In this document: piece after piece, positions 1 to 8,519 of the stretch
Position numbering within the stretch: position 1 is the stretch's first letter
Layout of the letters: each line of letters opens with the position of its first letter
Source of the DNA: JALORV01 sp963791235
GTDB lineage: Bacteria > Pseudomonadota > Gammaproteobacteria > Burkholderiales > Burkholderiaceae_F
Length of the DNA: 64,000 bases
Direction: 5' to 3'
Assembly: GCA_963791235.1 (NCBI GenBank)
Contig: CAWBRW010000029.1
Span: 682,001-746,000 of the forward strand
The notes under the pieces: model-generated
Told to the model about the DNA's origin: nothing
What the model saw: the letters and a program-made list of their open reading frames with translations, nothing else
Database searches by the model: none
Position numbers and translations under genes: made by a program

Positions 1-1469
1 CCGGCAGTGACCAGCGCGTCCTTCTTGATCTCGGCCGGCTGCTTGCACGTGCACAGTTTGCGGGCCAGGCGCTGCGCGGTGATCAGGATCACGCTCGAGG
101 CGACGTTGAACGGCGCGACGCCCATGTTCTGCAGTCGAACCAGGGTCGACGGCGCATCATTGGTGTGCAGGGTTGATAGGACCATGTGACCCGTCTGCGC
201 CGCCTTGATCGAGATGTCCGCCGTTTCCAGGTCGCGGATCTCGCCGACCATGATGATGTCCGGATCCTGCCGCAGGAAGGCGCGCAGCGCGTTCGCAAAC
301 GTGAGGCCAGCCTTCTCGTTGACGTTGACCTGGTTGATTCCTGCCAGCTGGATTTCGGCCGGGTCTTCCGCGGTGGAAATGTTCACGCCTGGCTGGTTGA
401 GGATGTTCAGGCACGTGTAGAGCGACACGGTCTTGCCGGAGCCGGTCGGGCCCGTCACCAGCACCATCCCGTACGGCCGCTGAATCGCGTCGAGCAGAGT
501 TTCCTTCTGGTCGGGCTCGTAGCCCAAGGCATCGATACCAAGCTTGGCCTGCGACGGATCGAGGATCCGCATCACGATCTTCTCGCCGAACATCGTCGGC
601 AGCGTGCTGACGCGAAAATCGATCGCACGCTGACCCGAAAGGGCCAGCTTCATCCGGCCGTCCTGGGGGACGCGCTTTTCCGAGATGTCGAGCCTGGAGA
701 TGACCTTGATACGCGTCGACAGCCGCTCGCGGATCGCAAGGGGTGGCTGGGCAATTTCGCGCAGTACGCCGTCGATGCGGAAACGTACGCGATAGAACTT
801 CTCGTAGGGTTCGAAGTGTAGGTCGGACGCACCTTCTCCAATCGCGTCGAGAAGTAGCTTCTGCAGGAAGCGGACGACCGGGGCATCGTCGACCTCGACC
901 TGCGAGGTGTCGTCGGTGGTCTGTTCCGGCGCATCGGTCAGCAGGTCGTCGAAGTTGACGTCTTCGCTGCCAACCATGTCCTCCAGCTTCTGGTTGACCG
1001 ACTGCGACTGCGCCTCGACGAACTTCAGCAGCTTGTCGTGCTCGACGACGACCACGTCGAGCGCCAGCTGTGTCTGGAACTTGACCTGGTCCAGTGCAGC
1101 GAAATTGGTTGGGTCGGAGACTGCAATGGCCAGGCGATTCCCGCGCTTGCGCAACGCCATCACCCGCTGAGACGCCACCAGCTTCTTGTCGATGATGTCG
1201 CGCGGCAACTGCTCCAGGTCGAGCGCGGAAAGGTCGAGCATCGGGTGCCCGAAGGTTTCCGCGGCGAACTTTGCGACTCCGCCGGCCGACAGGCCGGTCA
1301 CATCGGCCGAATTGATCAGTTCATCGATGAACTGCGTGTTGGCCTGAGCCGCCTTGCGCGCAAAGTTTTCTGCGCGGTCGGGCCGTAGCTTGCCCTGCTG
1401 AACGAGCGCGCGCGCGAGACCGGTAAGGGCCCCTGCGGCGGCGGCAGGACCTTGCGTTACGGCAGACAT
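1..1469 (-). CDS. pilB: Type IV pilus assembly ATPase PilB (3' end outside window)
   Basis: Cytoplasmic hexameric ATPase that powers pilus extension. The ATG at 1469 opens a frame that runs without a stop to the left edge, so about 490 residues are visible and the C-terminal end is missing. An N-terminal MshEN/GspE-N-like region (about residues 35-170) precedes the ATPase core. Walker A GPTGSGKT is at residues 340-347, followed by the Asp and His box stretches (FLRQDPDIIMVGEIRD, TGHMVLSTLHTND). The start of the Cys-rich zinc site (LCTCK) lies near the edge. The separate pilSR pair at 11.7-14.9 kb fits a type IV pilus-bearing cell. GspE is the alternative; the sequence style and pilSR favour PilB. 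Confidence 0.93.
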   Translation of the reverse strand, partial: MSAVTQGPAAAAGALTGLARALVQQGKLRPDRAENFARKAAQANTQFIDELINSADVTGLSAGGVAKFAAETFGHPMLDLSALDLEQLPRDIIDKKLVASQRVMALRKRGNRLAIAVSDPTNFAALDQVKFQTQLALDVVVVEHDKLLKFVEAQSQSVNQKLEDMVGSEDVNFDDLLTDAPEQTTDDTSQVEVDDAPVVRFLQKLLLDAIGEGASDLHFEPYEKFYRVRFRIDGVLREIAQPPLAIRERLSTRIKVISRLDISEKRVPQDGRMKLALSGQRAIDFRVSTLPTMFGEKIVMRILDPSQAKLGIDALGYEPDQKETLLDAIQRPYGMVLVTGPTGSGKTVSLYTCLNILNQPGVNISTAEDPAEIQLAGINQVNVNEKAGLTFANALRAFLRQDPDIIMVGEIRDLETADISIKAAQTGHMVLSTLHTNDAPSTLVRLQNMGVAPFNVASSVILITAQRLARKLCTCKQPAEIKKDALVTA

Positions 1470-1763
1470 GAAATGGTGCTGTCCCTGAAGGATCCGATGG
1501 GACCCAAGTTATAGCGGGCGGGCACTTCTCACGAAGCGAAAAGATACTGCCGATATGGCCCTGATTTGTAAAGCTTGGCTACCACAAACGAGGCAAGCCG
1601 GACGATGCAGGCATAAGCGAGGGCTAGATACTGGGCGGGTCAGTCCTGCGCGCATGCGGATCACTGCGCCAACCGCTCCCAGTTGCGGTATAGGAGTTGC
1701 CGGACTGCTTCCGAGTCGCCCGGAGGCGTTTTTATGCAGGGACGGAACGTGGCGGGAAGGAAA
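1470..1763. other. Intergenic space between pilB and tRNA-Pro
   Basis: About 290 bases without a convincing gene. Short open frames here lack a ribosome site and family resemblance. I see no hairpin with a T-tract. It presumably holds the pilB promoter, but no good -35/-10 pair stands out. Confidence 0.4.
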
Positions 1764-1840
1764 TGGTCGGGGTGAGAGGATTTGAACCTCCGACTCCTGC
1801 GTCCCGAACGCAGTACTCTACCAGGCTGAGCTACACCCCG
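1764..1840 (-). tRNA. tRNA-Pro (anticodon CGG)
   Basis: The minus strand folds as a full cloverleaf of 77 nt that includes an encoded CCA end. The acceptor arm CGGGGTG pairs with CACCCCG. The D arm carries AGCTCAGCCTGGTAGAG and the T arm GGTTCAAATCC. The anticodon stem CTGCG/CGCAG encloses loop TTCGGGA, giving anticodon CGG, which reads the CCG proline codon. It lies 44 bp downstream of the ispB stop on the same strand. Confidence 0.97.
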
Positions 1841-1884
1841 AGGTTCGCGCGCTTGGAAGCAACAGGACTACTGACCCGACGGGT

Positions 1885-2811
1885 TCAACGATCCCGAGCT
1901 ACGGCGAAAGCGAGCAAGTTTAACAAAGATTCCCGGTACTCCGATTCAGGAAGCGTCCGCAACGCACCTGCGGCGGCCTCCACTTCCTTGAGCGCAATCT
2001 TGCCTGAGTAGGCGATCGAACCGTTGTCGCAGACGATCTGCGCAATCGCGTCAAAGTCGCCGTGGCCTTCACGAACCGCTCGGACGACGAGCTCGCGTTG
2101 CTCCGGCGCAGCGCTCCGCAGCGCGTGGATCAGGGGCAGCGTCACCTTGCCTTCTCGCAGATCATCGCCCAGCCGCTTGCCGATCTCCTCCGTGTGTCCG
2201 GAGTAGTCCAGCATGTCGTCAACGATCTGGAACGCGCGGCCCAGTGAGGCACCATACTGTGCGCACCGGTCTTCGGTCGTCCGGTCCGCCTCCGCCAGCA
2301 CGGCGGAGATCCGCGCGCCCGCCTCAAACAGTGTCGCGGTCTTGCGCTCGACCACACTGAAGTATCGTTCCTCGTCGACCGAGGGATCGCGCACGTTCAG
2401 CAACTGCAGGACCTCGCCTTCGGCAATCCGATTGGTGGCGTCCGCCAGGATGCGCATGACACGAATGCTTCCGGCGTCGACCATCATCTGGAAGGATCGG
2501 GAATAGACGAAATCCCCGACCAGCACGCTGGCCGAATTGCCGAAGCGGGCATTGGCCGTCGCGCGGCCGCGGCGTAGGTCGGATTCGTCCACAACGTCGT
2601 CATGCAGCAGGGTGGCGGTGTGGATGAACTCGATTACCGCGGCCAACAGCACATGTGCGGTGCCGCGATAACCGAGTGCGCGTGCCACGAGCAGCACGAC
2701 GGCCGGGCGCAGGCGCTTTCCGCCGGCGCCAATGATGTATTCGGCAATGGTGTTGATGAGCGCCACGTCGGAGCTGAGTCGCTCTCGGATGACGGCGTCG
2801 ACCGCCTGCAT
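1885..2811 (-). CDS. ispB: Octaprenyl/polyprenyl diphosphate synthase IspB
   Basis: Trans-prenyltransferase that elongates farnesyl diphosphate with isopentenyl diphosphate to make the ubiquinone side chain. The 308-residue frame has the GGKRLRP substrate motif (about residues 30-36), the first Asp-rich motif DDVVDESD at residues 71-78 and the second, VDDMLDY, near residue 196. The ATG at 2811 is the first canonical start after an in-frame TGA at 2842-2844. However, the codons between that stop and the ATG read RRILAPIAADM, which resembles the conserved N-terminus of betaproteobacterial relatives as I recall it. The normal N-terminus therefore probably begins upstream in another frame (ATG at 2932), and a one-base frameshift separates the two parts. 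The rplU-rpmA-obgE neighbourhood is the usual one, divergently oriented. Confidence 0.92.
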   Translation of the reverse strand: MQAVDAVIRERLSSDVALINTIAEYIIGAGGKRLRPAVVLLVARALGYRGTAHVLLAAVIEFIHTATLLHDDVVDESDLRRGRATANARFGNSASVLVGDFVYSRSFQMMVDAGSIRVMRILADATNRIAEGEVLQLLNVRDPSVDEERYFSVVERKTATLFEAGARISAVLAEADRTTEDRCAQYGASLGRAFQIVDDMLDYSGHTEEIGKRLGDDLREGKVTLPLIHALRSAAPEQRELVVRAVREGHGDFDAIAQIVCDNGSIAYSGKIALKEVEAAAGALRTLPESEYRESLLNLLAFAVARDR

Positions 2812-2938
2812 ATCGGCGGCGATCGGGGCGAGAATGCGTCTTCAGATCGGGCGCTCCGCCGCCCGATGCCGCCCAGGGAGTCGATGATGTGCCGTGCGCC
2901 GGGTCGGCCTGCTGGGTCGGAGTGCGCTGCATCGAGTC

Positions 2939-2944
2939 ATTATA
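2939..2944 (-). promoter_or_regulatory. Candidate -10 box for ispB
   Basis: A perfect TATAAT on the minus strand ends 6 nt before the ATG at 2932, where a frame that could supply the missing IspB N-terminus begins. This spacing would give a leaderless or nearly leaderless mRNA. No good -35 is visible 16-18 bp upstream. Confidence 0.45.
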
Positions 2945-3016
2945 GGAGGCCCGATCGCAGGCCCCTGAGCCGACAAGGCGCCAGGCCGCCGATCCTTCCA
3001 GAACCGTCGCAGGCGT

Positions 3017-3046
3017 TTGACGGCGGGTCGCGGAAAGTGTGATAAT
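3017..3046 (+). promoter_or_regulatory. Candidate sigma70 promoter for rplU-rpmA
   Basis: TTGACG (3017-3022) and GATAAT (3041-3046) are separated by 18 bp; each hexamer matches consensus at 5 of 6 positions. The predicted start near 3053 leaves a leader of about 190 nt before rplU. The roughly 300 bp between the ispB and rplU starts contain no credible gene. Confidence 0.6.
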
Positions 3047-3242
3047 TCAAAGCTTTCCCGCTGTCGCCGAACAACCTTCGGCGCCCGTGAGGGTGGCCGT
3101 CAGGTCGATCCGCATGCGTTTGCCGCGGCCCCTGCAGTCGGTACTCACCGTGCAGCGCCCGACGAGCCGAGCCGGGACTTTTATTGAGAATTCGAATTGC
3201 GCGTAAGGATCAACGCGATCTTTACGGCCCAGGAGCGTGATG

Positions 3243-3554
3243 ATGTACGCAGTGATCAAGACAGGCGGCAAACAGTACCGGGTTGCAGCCGGAGACACCC
3301 TCAAGGTGGAGTCGCTCCCTGCTGAGGTGGGACAGCAGGTGAAATTGTCCGAGGTGCTTGCGGTGGTGGACGGCGCCAACCTCCGGACCGGCGCGCCGAG
3401 CCTCAAGGGGGCCGAAGTTGTCGCCACGGTGCTGGGGCACGGACGGCATGACAAAGTCACGATCTTCAAGATGCAGCGGCGCAAGCACTTCCAGAAGCAC
3501 TCCGGCCATCGGCAGAATTTCACTGAGCTGCGTATCGACGCGATCGCAGCCTGA
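3243..3554 (+). CDS. rplU: 50S ribosomal protein L21
   Basis: Large-subunit protein that binds 23S rRNA. Starting at the third of three tandem start codons (GTG 3237, ATG 3240, ATG 3243) gives 103 residues beginning MYAVIKTGGKQYRV, exactly the usual L21 length and N-terminus. The AGGAG at 3231-3235 is 7 nt from this ATG. The basic RRKHFQKHSGHRQ stretch near the C-terminus is typical of L21. rpmA follows after 28 bp. Confidence 0.97.
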   Translation: MYAVIKTGGKQYRVAAGDTLKVESLPAEVGQQVKLSEVLAVVDGANLRTGAPSLKGAEVVATVLGHGRHDKVTIFKMQRRKHFQKHSGHRQNFTELRIDAIAA

Positions 3555-3582
3555 CCAGTCAAACGTTTAAAGCGAGAGTGCG

Positions 3583-3843
3583 ATGGCACACAAGAAAGCA
3601 GGCGGGTCTTCCCGCAACGGTCGCGACTCCCAGGCCAAGCGTCTTGGAGTGAAAGTGTTCGGCGGGCAGGGCATCTCTGCGGGCGCCATCATCGTGCGCC
3701 AGCGCGGCACGCAGTTCCATGCCGGTGACAACGTTGGCATGGGGCGCGATCACACCCTTTTCGCGACCGCCAACGGTCAGGTGAAGTTCGAGGTCGGCGG
3801 CGCGCAGAACCGTCGTGTCGTGAGCGTTGTCCCGGCCGGCTGA
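3583..3843 (+). CDS. rpmA: 50S ribosomal protein L27
   Basis: Large-subunit protein whose N-terminus reaches the peptidyl-transferase centre. The 86-residue product starts MAHKKAGGSSRNGRDS and continues with the family block KRLGVKVFGGQ, followed by GRDHTLFA. Length and sequence are canonical. It directly follows rplU and is closed by a strong terminator before obgE. Confidence 0.98.
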   Translation: MAHKKAGGSSRNGRDSQAKRLGVKVFGGQGISAGAIIVRQRGTQFHAGDNVGMGRDHTLFATANGQVKFEVGGAQNRRVVSVVPAG

Positions 3844-3871
3844 CCCGTCGCGACGGTATCCGGCTTGATGA

Positions 3872-3903
3872 AAGCCCTGCCGTCATCGGCAGGGCTTTTT
3901 TAT
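3872..3903 (+). terminator. Rho-independent terminator after rpmA
   Basis: An 11-bp stem AAGCCCTGCCG / CGGCAGGGCTT with loop TCAT (3883-3886) is followed by a T-tract. It lies 28 bp after rpmA and just before obgE, so obgE must be transcribed by readthrough or from a promoter within or near this short gap. Confidence 0.9.
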
Positions 3904-3913
3904 TGGTGATGCC

Positions 3914-4975
3914 ATGAAGTTCATCGACGAAGCACGCATCGAGATATCCGCCGGAAAAGGCGGCGACGGTTGCGCGTCATTCCGTCGAGAGAAGTTCATA
4001 CCCAAGGGTGGGCCGGACGGCGGTGACGGCGGTCGCGGCGGCAGCGTGTGGGCGCGGGCCGATCGCAACGTCAACACCCTGATCGACTACCGCTATGCGC
4101 GCACGCATCGCGCGGCGAACGGGACGCCAGGCCGCGGTGCGGACTGCTACGGCGCTGGCGGTGACGATATCGAACTGAAGATGCCGGTCGGGACCGTCAT
4201 CATCGACGATGACACGGGTGAGGAGCTGGCCGACCTGGCGCACGATGGCGACCGCGCACTGCTCGCTGCCGGTGGGCGAGGCGGGCTCGGTAACCTGCAT
4301 TTCAAGTCGAGCACCAACCGCGCGCCGCGACAGTTCACCAAGGGTGAGCTTGGCGAACATCGGCGCCTGCGACTCGAGTTGCGTGTACTGGCGGACGTCG
4401 GCCTGCTCGGTATGCCGAACGCCGGTAAGTCGACTCTGATTCGTTCGATTTCCAATGCACAGCCCAAGGTGGCGGACTACCCGTTCACGACCTTGCATCC
4501 GCATCTGGGCGTGGTCCGCGTCGGCCCCGAGCGAAGTTTTGTCGTGGCTGATGTACCGGGACTCATCGAGGGGGCCGCCGAGGGCGCCGGACTGGGGCAT
4601 CAGTTCCTGCGCCACCTGAGTCGTACTGGACTGCTGTTGCATGTCATCGACTGCTTCGGGCCGGACGGCAGTGCGGACCCCGTCGCCGATGCGCGCGTCA
4701 TCGCGGGCGAACTGAAGAAGTACAGCCCAGCGCTGGCACGCAAACCACGGTGGTTCGTTCTCAACAAGTCGGACCTCGTTCCGAGCGAAGACCGTGAGGC
4801 CCTGATCGCAGGATTCCGTCGCCGACTTCGGACGCGCGCCCCGGTATTTCTCGTATCAGCCGCGACGCGAGCCGGTTGCGATCAACTGGTCAGCGAAGTG
4901 CAGGGGTTTCTTGACCGGCAGCGGCGCAAGAACGACCAGGCTGGCGGCACCACTCCCGCCGAAGCGAGAGCCTGA
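3914..4975 (+). CDS. obgE: Obg family GTPase
   Basis: Essential GTPase linked to late 50S ribosome assembly and the stringent response. The 353 residues contain the glycine-rich Obg fold (about 1-158, many GG repeats) and a G domain with G1 GMPNAGKST at residues 166-174, DVPGLIEGA as G3 and NKSD as G4. It has the usual short acidic/basic tail. Its TGA overlaps the proB ATG by one base (TGATG), which suggests translational coupling. Confidence 0.97.
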   Translation: MKFIDEARIEISAGKGGDGCASFRREKFIPKGGPDGGDGGRGGSVWARADRNVNTLIDYRYARTHRAANGTPGRGADCYGAGGDDIELKMPVGTVIIDDDTGEELADLAHDGDRALLAAGGRGGLGNLHFKSSTNRAPRQFTKGELGEHRRLRLELRVLADVGLLGMPNAGKSTLIRSISNAQPKVADYPFTTLHPHLGVVRVGPERSFVVADVPGLIEGAAEGAGLGHQFLRHLSRTGLLLHVIDCFGPDGSADPVADARVIAGELKKYSPALARKPRWFVLNKSDLVPSEDREALIAGFRRRLRTRAPVFLVSAATRAGCDQLVSEVQGFLDRQRRKNDQAGGTTPAEARA

Positions 4976-6090
4976 TGCTGGCACTGCAGCGGGCGCGCCG
5001 TGCCGTCATCAAGGTCGGCAGCAGCCTCGTCACCAACGAGGGGCGCGGACTCGACCTCGAAGCGATATCGCGCTGGGCGAAGCAGATCGCTCATCTGAGA
5101 GCGCAGGGCAAGCAGATCGTTCTCGTGTCGAGCGGCGCGATCGCTGAAGGGATGCAGCGTCTCGGCTGGACGCGCCGACCGCAGCAGATCCACGAACTGC
5201 AGGCGGCCGCGGCGATCGGGCAGATGGGGCTGGCGCAAGCCTACGAAACCGGCTTCAGCAGCCACGGTTTGCGAACGGCCCAGGTGCTGCTGACGCACGC
5301 CGACCTGGCCGACCGGGCGCGCTACCTCAACGCCCGATCGACGCTGCTCACGCTGCTCGATCTCGGCGTGGTGCCGGTCATCAACGAGAACGACACCGTC
5401 GTCACCGACGAGATCAAGTTCGGTGACAACGACACGCTCGCGGCCCTGGTGACCAATCTCGTCGAGGCCGAGGTCCTGGTGATCCTGACGGACCAGGCAG
5501 GCCTGTACTCGGCCGACCCGAGACGCGTGCCGGACGCACGGCTCATCGACTCGGCCGTTGCCGGTATGCCAGAACTCGAGGCGATGGCCGGCGGTGCCGG
5601 CAGCGCGATCGCACGGGGTGGAATGCTGACGAAGGTGCTGGCTGCAAAGCGCGCGGCACGTAGTGGCGCACACACGTTGATCGCCTCCGGGCGCGAGCCC
5701 GATGTTCTGGTGCGGCTGGCGGCCGGCGAGGCAATTGGCTCGGAATTGACCGCGTCGACCGCGGTGCTGACCGCGCGCAAGCAGTGGCTGGCCGATCACC
5801 TGCTGCTGAAGGGGCGGGTCGTCGTCGACGAGGGTGCGGCAAGGGCGCTGGCTTCCGGTGGCAAGAGCCTGTTGCCGATCGGCGTGGTCGACGTCATCGG
5901 CGAATTCCAGCGTGGCGACGTCGTTGGCTGCATTACCCGCGACGGCCAGGAAATCGCGCGCGGTCTGGTGAATTACTCCAGCGCAGACACCCGGCTCATT
6001 GCGCGCAAGCCGACCAGCGAAATCGAGTCGACGCTCGGATTCCTCGAGGAACCCGAGCTGATGCACCGCGACAATCTCGTTCTTCTGTAA
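4975..6090 (+). CDS. proB: Glutamate 5-kinase
   Basis: First step of proline biosynthesis: ATP-dependent phosphorylation of L-glutamate. The 371 residues comprise an amino-acid-kinase domain (about 1-260; VIKVGSSLVTNEG at the N-terminus, NENDTVVTDEIKFGDND in the substrate region) and a C-terminal PUA domain (about 280-360). The length agrees with the roughly 367-residue E. coli enzyme. It overlaps obgE by one base; this obgE-proB pairing is common in betaproteobacteria. Proline feedback inhibition is typical of the family. Confidence 0.97.
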   Translation: MLALQRARRAVIKVGSSLVTNEGRGLDLEAISRWAKQIAHLRAQGKQIVLVSSGAIAEGMQRLGWTRRPQQIHELQAAAAIGQMGLAQAYETGFSSHGLRTAQVLLTHADLADRARYLNARSTLLTLLDLGVVPVINENDTVVTDEIKFGDNDTLAALVTNLVEAEVLVILTDQAGLYSADPRRVPDARLIDSAVAGMPELEAMAGGAGSAIARGGMLTKVLAAKRAARSGAHTLIASGREPDVLVRLAAGEAIGSELTASTAVLTARKQWLADHLLLKGRVVVDEGAARALASGGKSLLPIGVVDVIGEFQRGDVVGCITRDGQEIARGLVNYSSADTRLIARKPTSEIESTLGFLEEPELMHRDNLVLL

Positions 6091-6099
6091 CGAGACGAG

Positions 6100-6699
6100 T
6101 CAGGCGGTCTCTCCGCCCGGCGCCGCCGTGCCGGCACCTAATGTGGCGGTAGCGTTGCTCGTGTGTTCGGTCTCGCGATCCATTGCACGGCCCCGTGGAC
6201 GGAACTCGCGGTGGTGCGGCCGTCCGGGCTTGAATACGAAGCGAGAAAGTTCGAGCAGCGCCTGCTGGTAGACATCTCGCTTGAACTCGATGACCGCGTC
6301 GAGCGGCACCCAGTAGTCGTGCCAGCGCCACGCGTCGAACTCCGGATGAGTGGTCGCGCGCAAACTGACGTCGCAGTCTCGCCCAGTCAGGCGCAGCAGG
6401 AACCAGATCTGCTTCTGCCCGCGGTAATTGCCCCGCAGGTCGCGGCGGATCCACTGGTCGGGCACGTCATAACGCAACCAGTCCCGCGTGCGGCCGACGA
6501 TCTTCACGTGCTCCGACTTCAGGCCGACTTCTTCCCAAAGTTCCCGGAACATCGCCTGCTCCGGCGATTCACCGTGCTTGATCCCGCCTTGCGGAAACTG
6601 CCACGAATGTTGTTTGACGCGCTTGCCCCAGAAGACCTCGTTGCGGCTGTTGAGCAGGATGATGCCGACGTTCGGGCGGTATCCGTCCTTGTCCAGCAT
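6100..6699 (-). CDS. rppH: RNA pyrophosphohydrolase (Nudix)
   Basis: Removes pyrophosphate from 5'-triphosphorylated mRNA and so starts 5'-dependent decay. The N-terminus MLDKDGYRPNVGIILLN and the QFPQGGI block are characteristic. The Nudix box (G-x5-E-x7-RELWEEVGL) spans residues 38-60. At 199 residues it has a poorly conserved tail of about 40 residues beyond the catalytic core. It is convergent with proB, whose stop is 9 bp away, and divergent from proS. Confidence 0.95.
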   Translation of the reverse strand: MLDKDGYRPNVGIILLNSRNEVFWGKRVKQHSWQFPQGGIKHGESPEQAMFRELWEEVGLKSEHVKIVGRTRDWLRYDVPDQWIRRDLRGNYRGQKQIWFLLRLTGRDCDVSLRATTHPEFDAWRWHDYWVPLDAVIEFKRDVYQQALLELSRFVFKPGRPHHREFRPRGRAMDRETEHTSNATATLGAGTAAPGGETA

Positions 6700-6731
6700 G
6701 CCAACCCCTGAACCTTTAGAATCTGCGACCC

Positions 6732-6761
6732 ATTATAGGGGTCGCAATCTCGCGATCACAA
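6732..6761 (-). promoter_or_regulatory. Candidate sigma70 promoter for rppH
   Basis: On the minus strand TTGTGA (6756-6761) and a perfect TATAAT (6732-6737) are 18 bp apart, about 33 bp before the rppH ATG. It lies within the 83-bp divergent space shared with proS. Confidence 0.6.
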
Positions 6762-6782
6762 CGACGAATAAGTCGGCCATTC

Positions 6783-8519
6783 ATGCGCGCCAAAGACTTT
6801 CTGATCTCGACTCTGAAAGAAGCACCGGCCGACGCCGAGGTCATCAGCCATTCGTTGATGCTGCGCGCTGGGATGATCAAGAAGTTGGCGGCTGGCATCT
6901 ACACCTACATGCCGATGGGCCTGCGGGTGATTCGCAAGATCGAGGCCATCATCCGCGAGGAGATGAACCGCGCTGGCGCTGTCGAACTGCTGATGCCGGT
7001 GATCCAGCCCGCCGAGCTGTGGATGCAGTCGGGTCGCTGGCAGAAAATGGGCCCTGAACTGCTGCGCCTGAAGGACCGTCACGAGCGCGACTTCATCGTG
7101 CAGCCGACCAGCGAGGAAGTGGTCGTCGACATCGTGCGCGAGGTGATCCGCAGCTACAAGCAGCTGCCGCTCAACCTGTATCACATCCAGACCAAATTTC
7201 GTGACGAGCGCCGACCGCGCTTCGGTGTGATGCGTGGGCGCGAGTTCACGATGAAGGATGCGTACTCGTTCGATCGCGACGAGGCGAGCGGTATGCGTAG
7301 TTACCAGGCGATGTACGACGCCTATGCGCGGATATTCCAGCGAATGGGTCTCACCTTTCGGGCGGTGGCGGCCGACACCGGCAACATCGGCGGCAAGGCC
7401 AGCCATGAATTCCAGGTGATTGCCGATACCGGCGAGGACGCGATCGCGTATTGCCCAACCTCGGCCTACGCCGCCAATATTGAGATGGCCGAGGCCTTGC
7501 CGCTGGTCGCAGCACGCAGCGGGCCGAACGAACCGCCGGTGAAGGTTGCCACGCCGGGCAAGGAAAAGTGCGAGGACGTCGCCCAGTTCCTGGGTTTGCC
7601 ACTGGCACGCACGGTTAAGTCGATCGTTCTAGCGGTGGACCGCGACGAGGCCGCAGGCGCAGCGGCAGAAATCTGGCTCGTGCTGATTCGTGGCGACCAT
7701 GAATTGAACGAAATCAAGGTCGGCAAGGTGCCCGGACTCGATGCAGGATTCCGCTTTGCAACCCCGTCGGAGATCGTCGACCACTTCGGCTGCAATCCGG
7801 GATATCTGGGCCCGATCAACACACGAAAGCCGGTGCGGCTTGTCGCCGACCGGACCGTCTCCCACATGAGCGACTTCGTCAGCGGCGCGAACGAAGAGGG
7901 CTATCACTACACCGGGGTCAACTGGGGGCGCGACGTCGCGGAGCCTATCGTGGCTGACGTTCGCAACGTGATGGCAGGCGATCCGTCACCGGACGGCAAG
8001 GGGGTGCTTGCGATTCAGCGCGGCATCGAGGTCGGGCATGTGTTCTCGGGCTTGCCGTACCCGAGGACGATGAAACTGGAATTCATTGACGAGGACGGCC
8101 GGTCGCGACCGATGGTGATGGGCTGCTACGGGATCGGAGTGACGCGCCTGCTCGGTGCCGCGATCGAACAGAACAACGATGCGAAGGGCATCATCTGGTC
8201 CGACGCGCTGGCTCCCTTTGCTGTCGTGATTACCCCGGTCGGATACCGCAAGTCCGAAGCCGTACGCCAGGCGGCCGACCAACTGTATGAGGAACTCCGC
8301 ACCGCGGGGGTCGACGTGCTGCTGGATGACCGCGACGAGCGACCCGGAGTGATGTTCGCCGAGATGGAGCTCATTGGCATTCCGCACCGCGTGACAGTCG
8401 GAGAACGCGCGCTCAAGGACGGCGCGATCGAGTACTTCGATCGCCGCTCGCAGCAGACTTCTGCGGTTCCGCTGGCGGAAGCCTACGACTTCATTCGCAG
8501 CCGGCTGTCGGGTCCGTGA
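6783..8519 (+). CDS. proS: Prolyl-tRNA synthetase
   Basis: Charges tRNA-Pro. The 578 residues match the bacterial ProS architecture: class II catalytic core with motif 1 (about residue 45-80), motif 2 (FRDERRPRFGVMRGREF, about 139-155), an inserted YbaK-like editing domain (about 225-385), motif 3 (GCYGIGVTRLLGA, about 449) and the anticodon-binding domain at the C-terminus. The start ATG at 6783 gives the usual MRAKDFLISTLKE. Its stop overlaps the GTG of the next gene. Confidence 0.97.
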   Translation: MRAKDFLISTLKEAPADAEVISHSLMLRAGMIKKLAAGIYTYMPMGLRVIRKIEAIIREEMNRAGAVELLMPVIQPAELWMQSGRWQKMGPELLRLKDRHERDFIVQPTSEEVVVDIVREVIRSYKQLPLNLYHIQTKFRDERRPRFGVMRGREFTMKDAYSFDRDEASGMRSYQAMYDAYARIFQRMGLTFRAVAADTGNIGGKASHEFQVIADTGEDAIAYCPTSAYAANIEMAEALPLVAARSGPNEPPVKVATPGKEKCEDVAQFLGLPLARTVKSIVLAVDRDEAAGAAAEIWLVLIRGDHELNEIKVGKVPGLDAGFRFATPSEIVDHFGCNPGYLGPINTRKPVRLVADRTVSHMSDFVSGANEEGYHYTGVNWGRDVAEPIVADVRNVMAGDPSPDGKGVLAIQRGIEVGHVFSGLPYPRTMKLEFIDEDGRSRPMVMGCYGIGVTRLLGAAIEQNNDAKGIIWSDALAPFAVVITPVGYRKSEAVRQAADQLYEELRTAGVDVLLDDRDERPGVMFAEMELIGIPHRVTVGERALKDGAIEYFDRRSQQTSAVPLAEAYDFIRSRLSGP

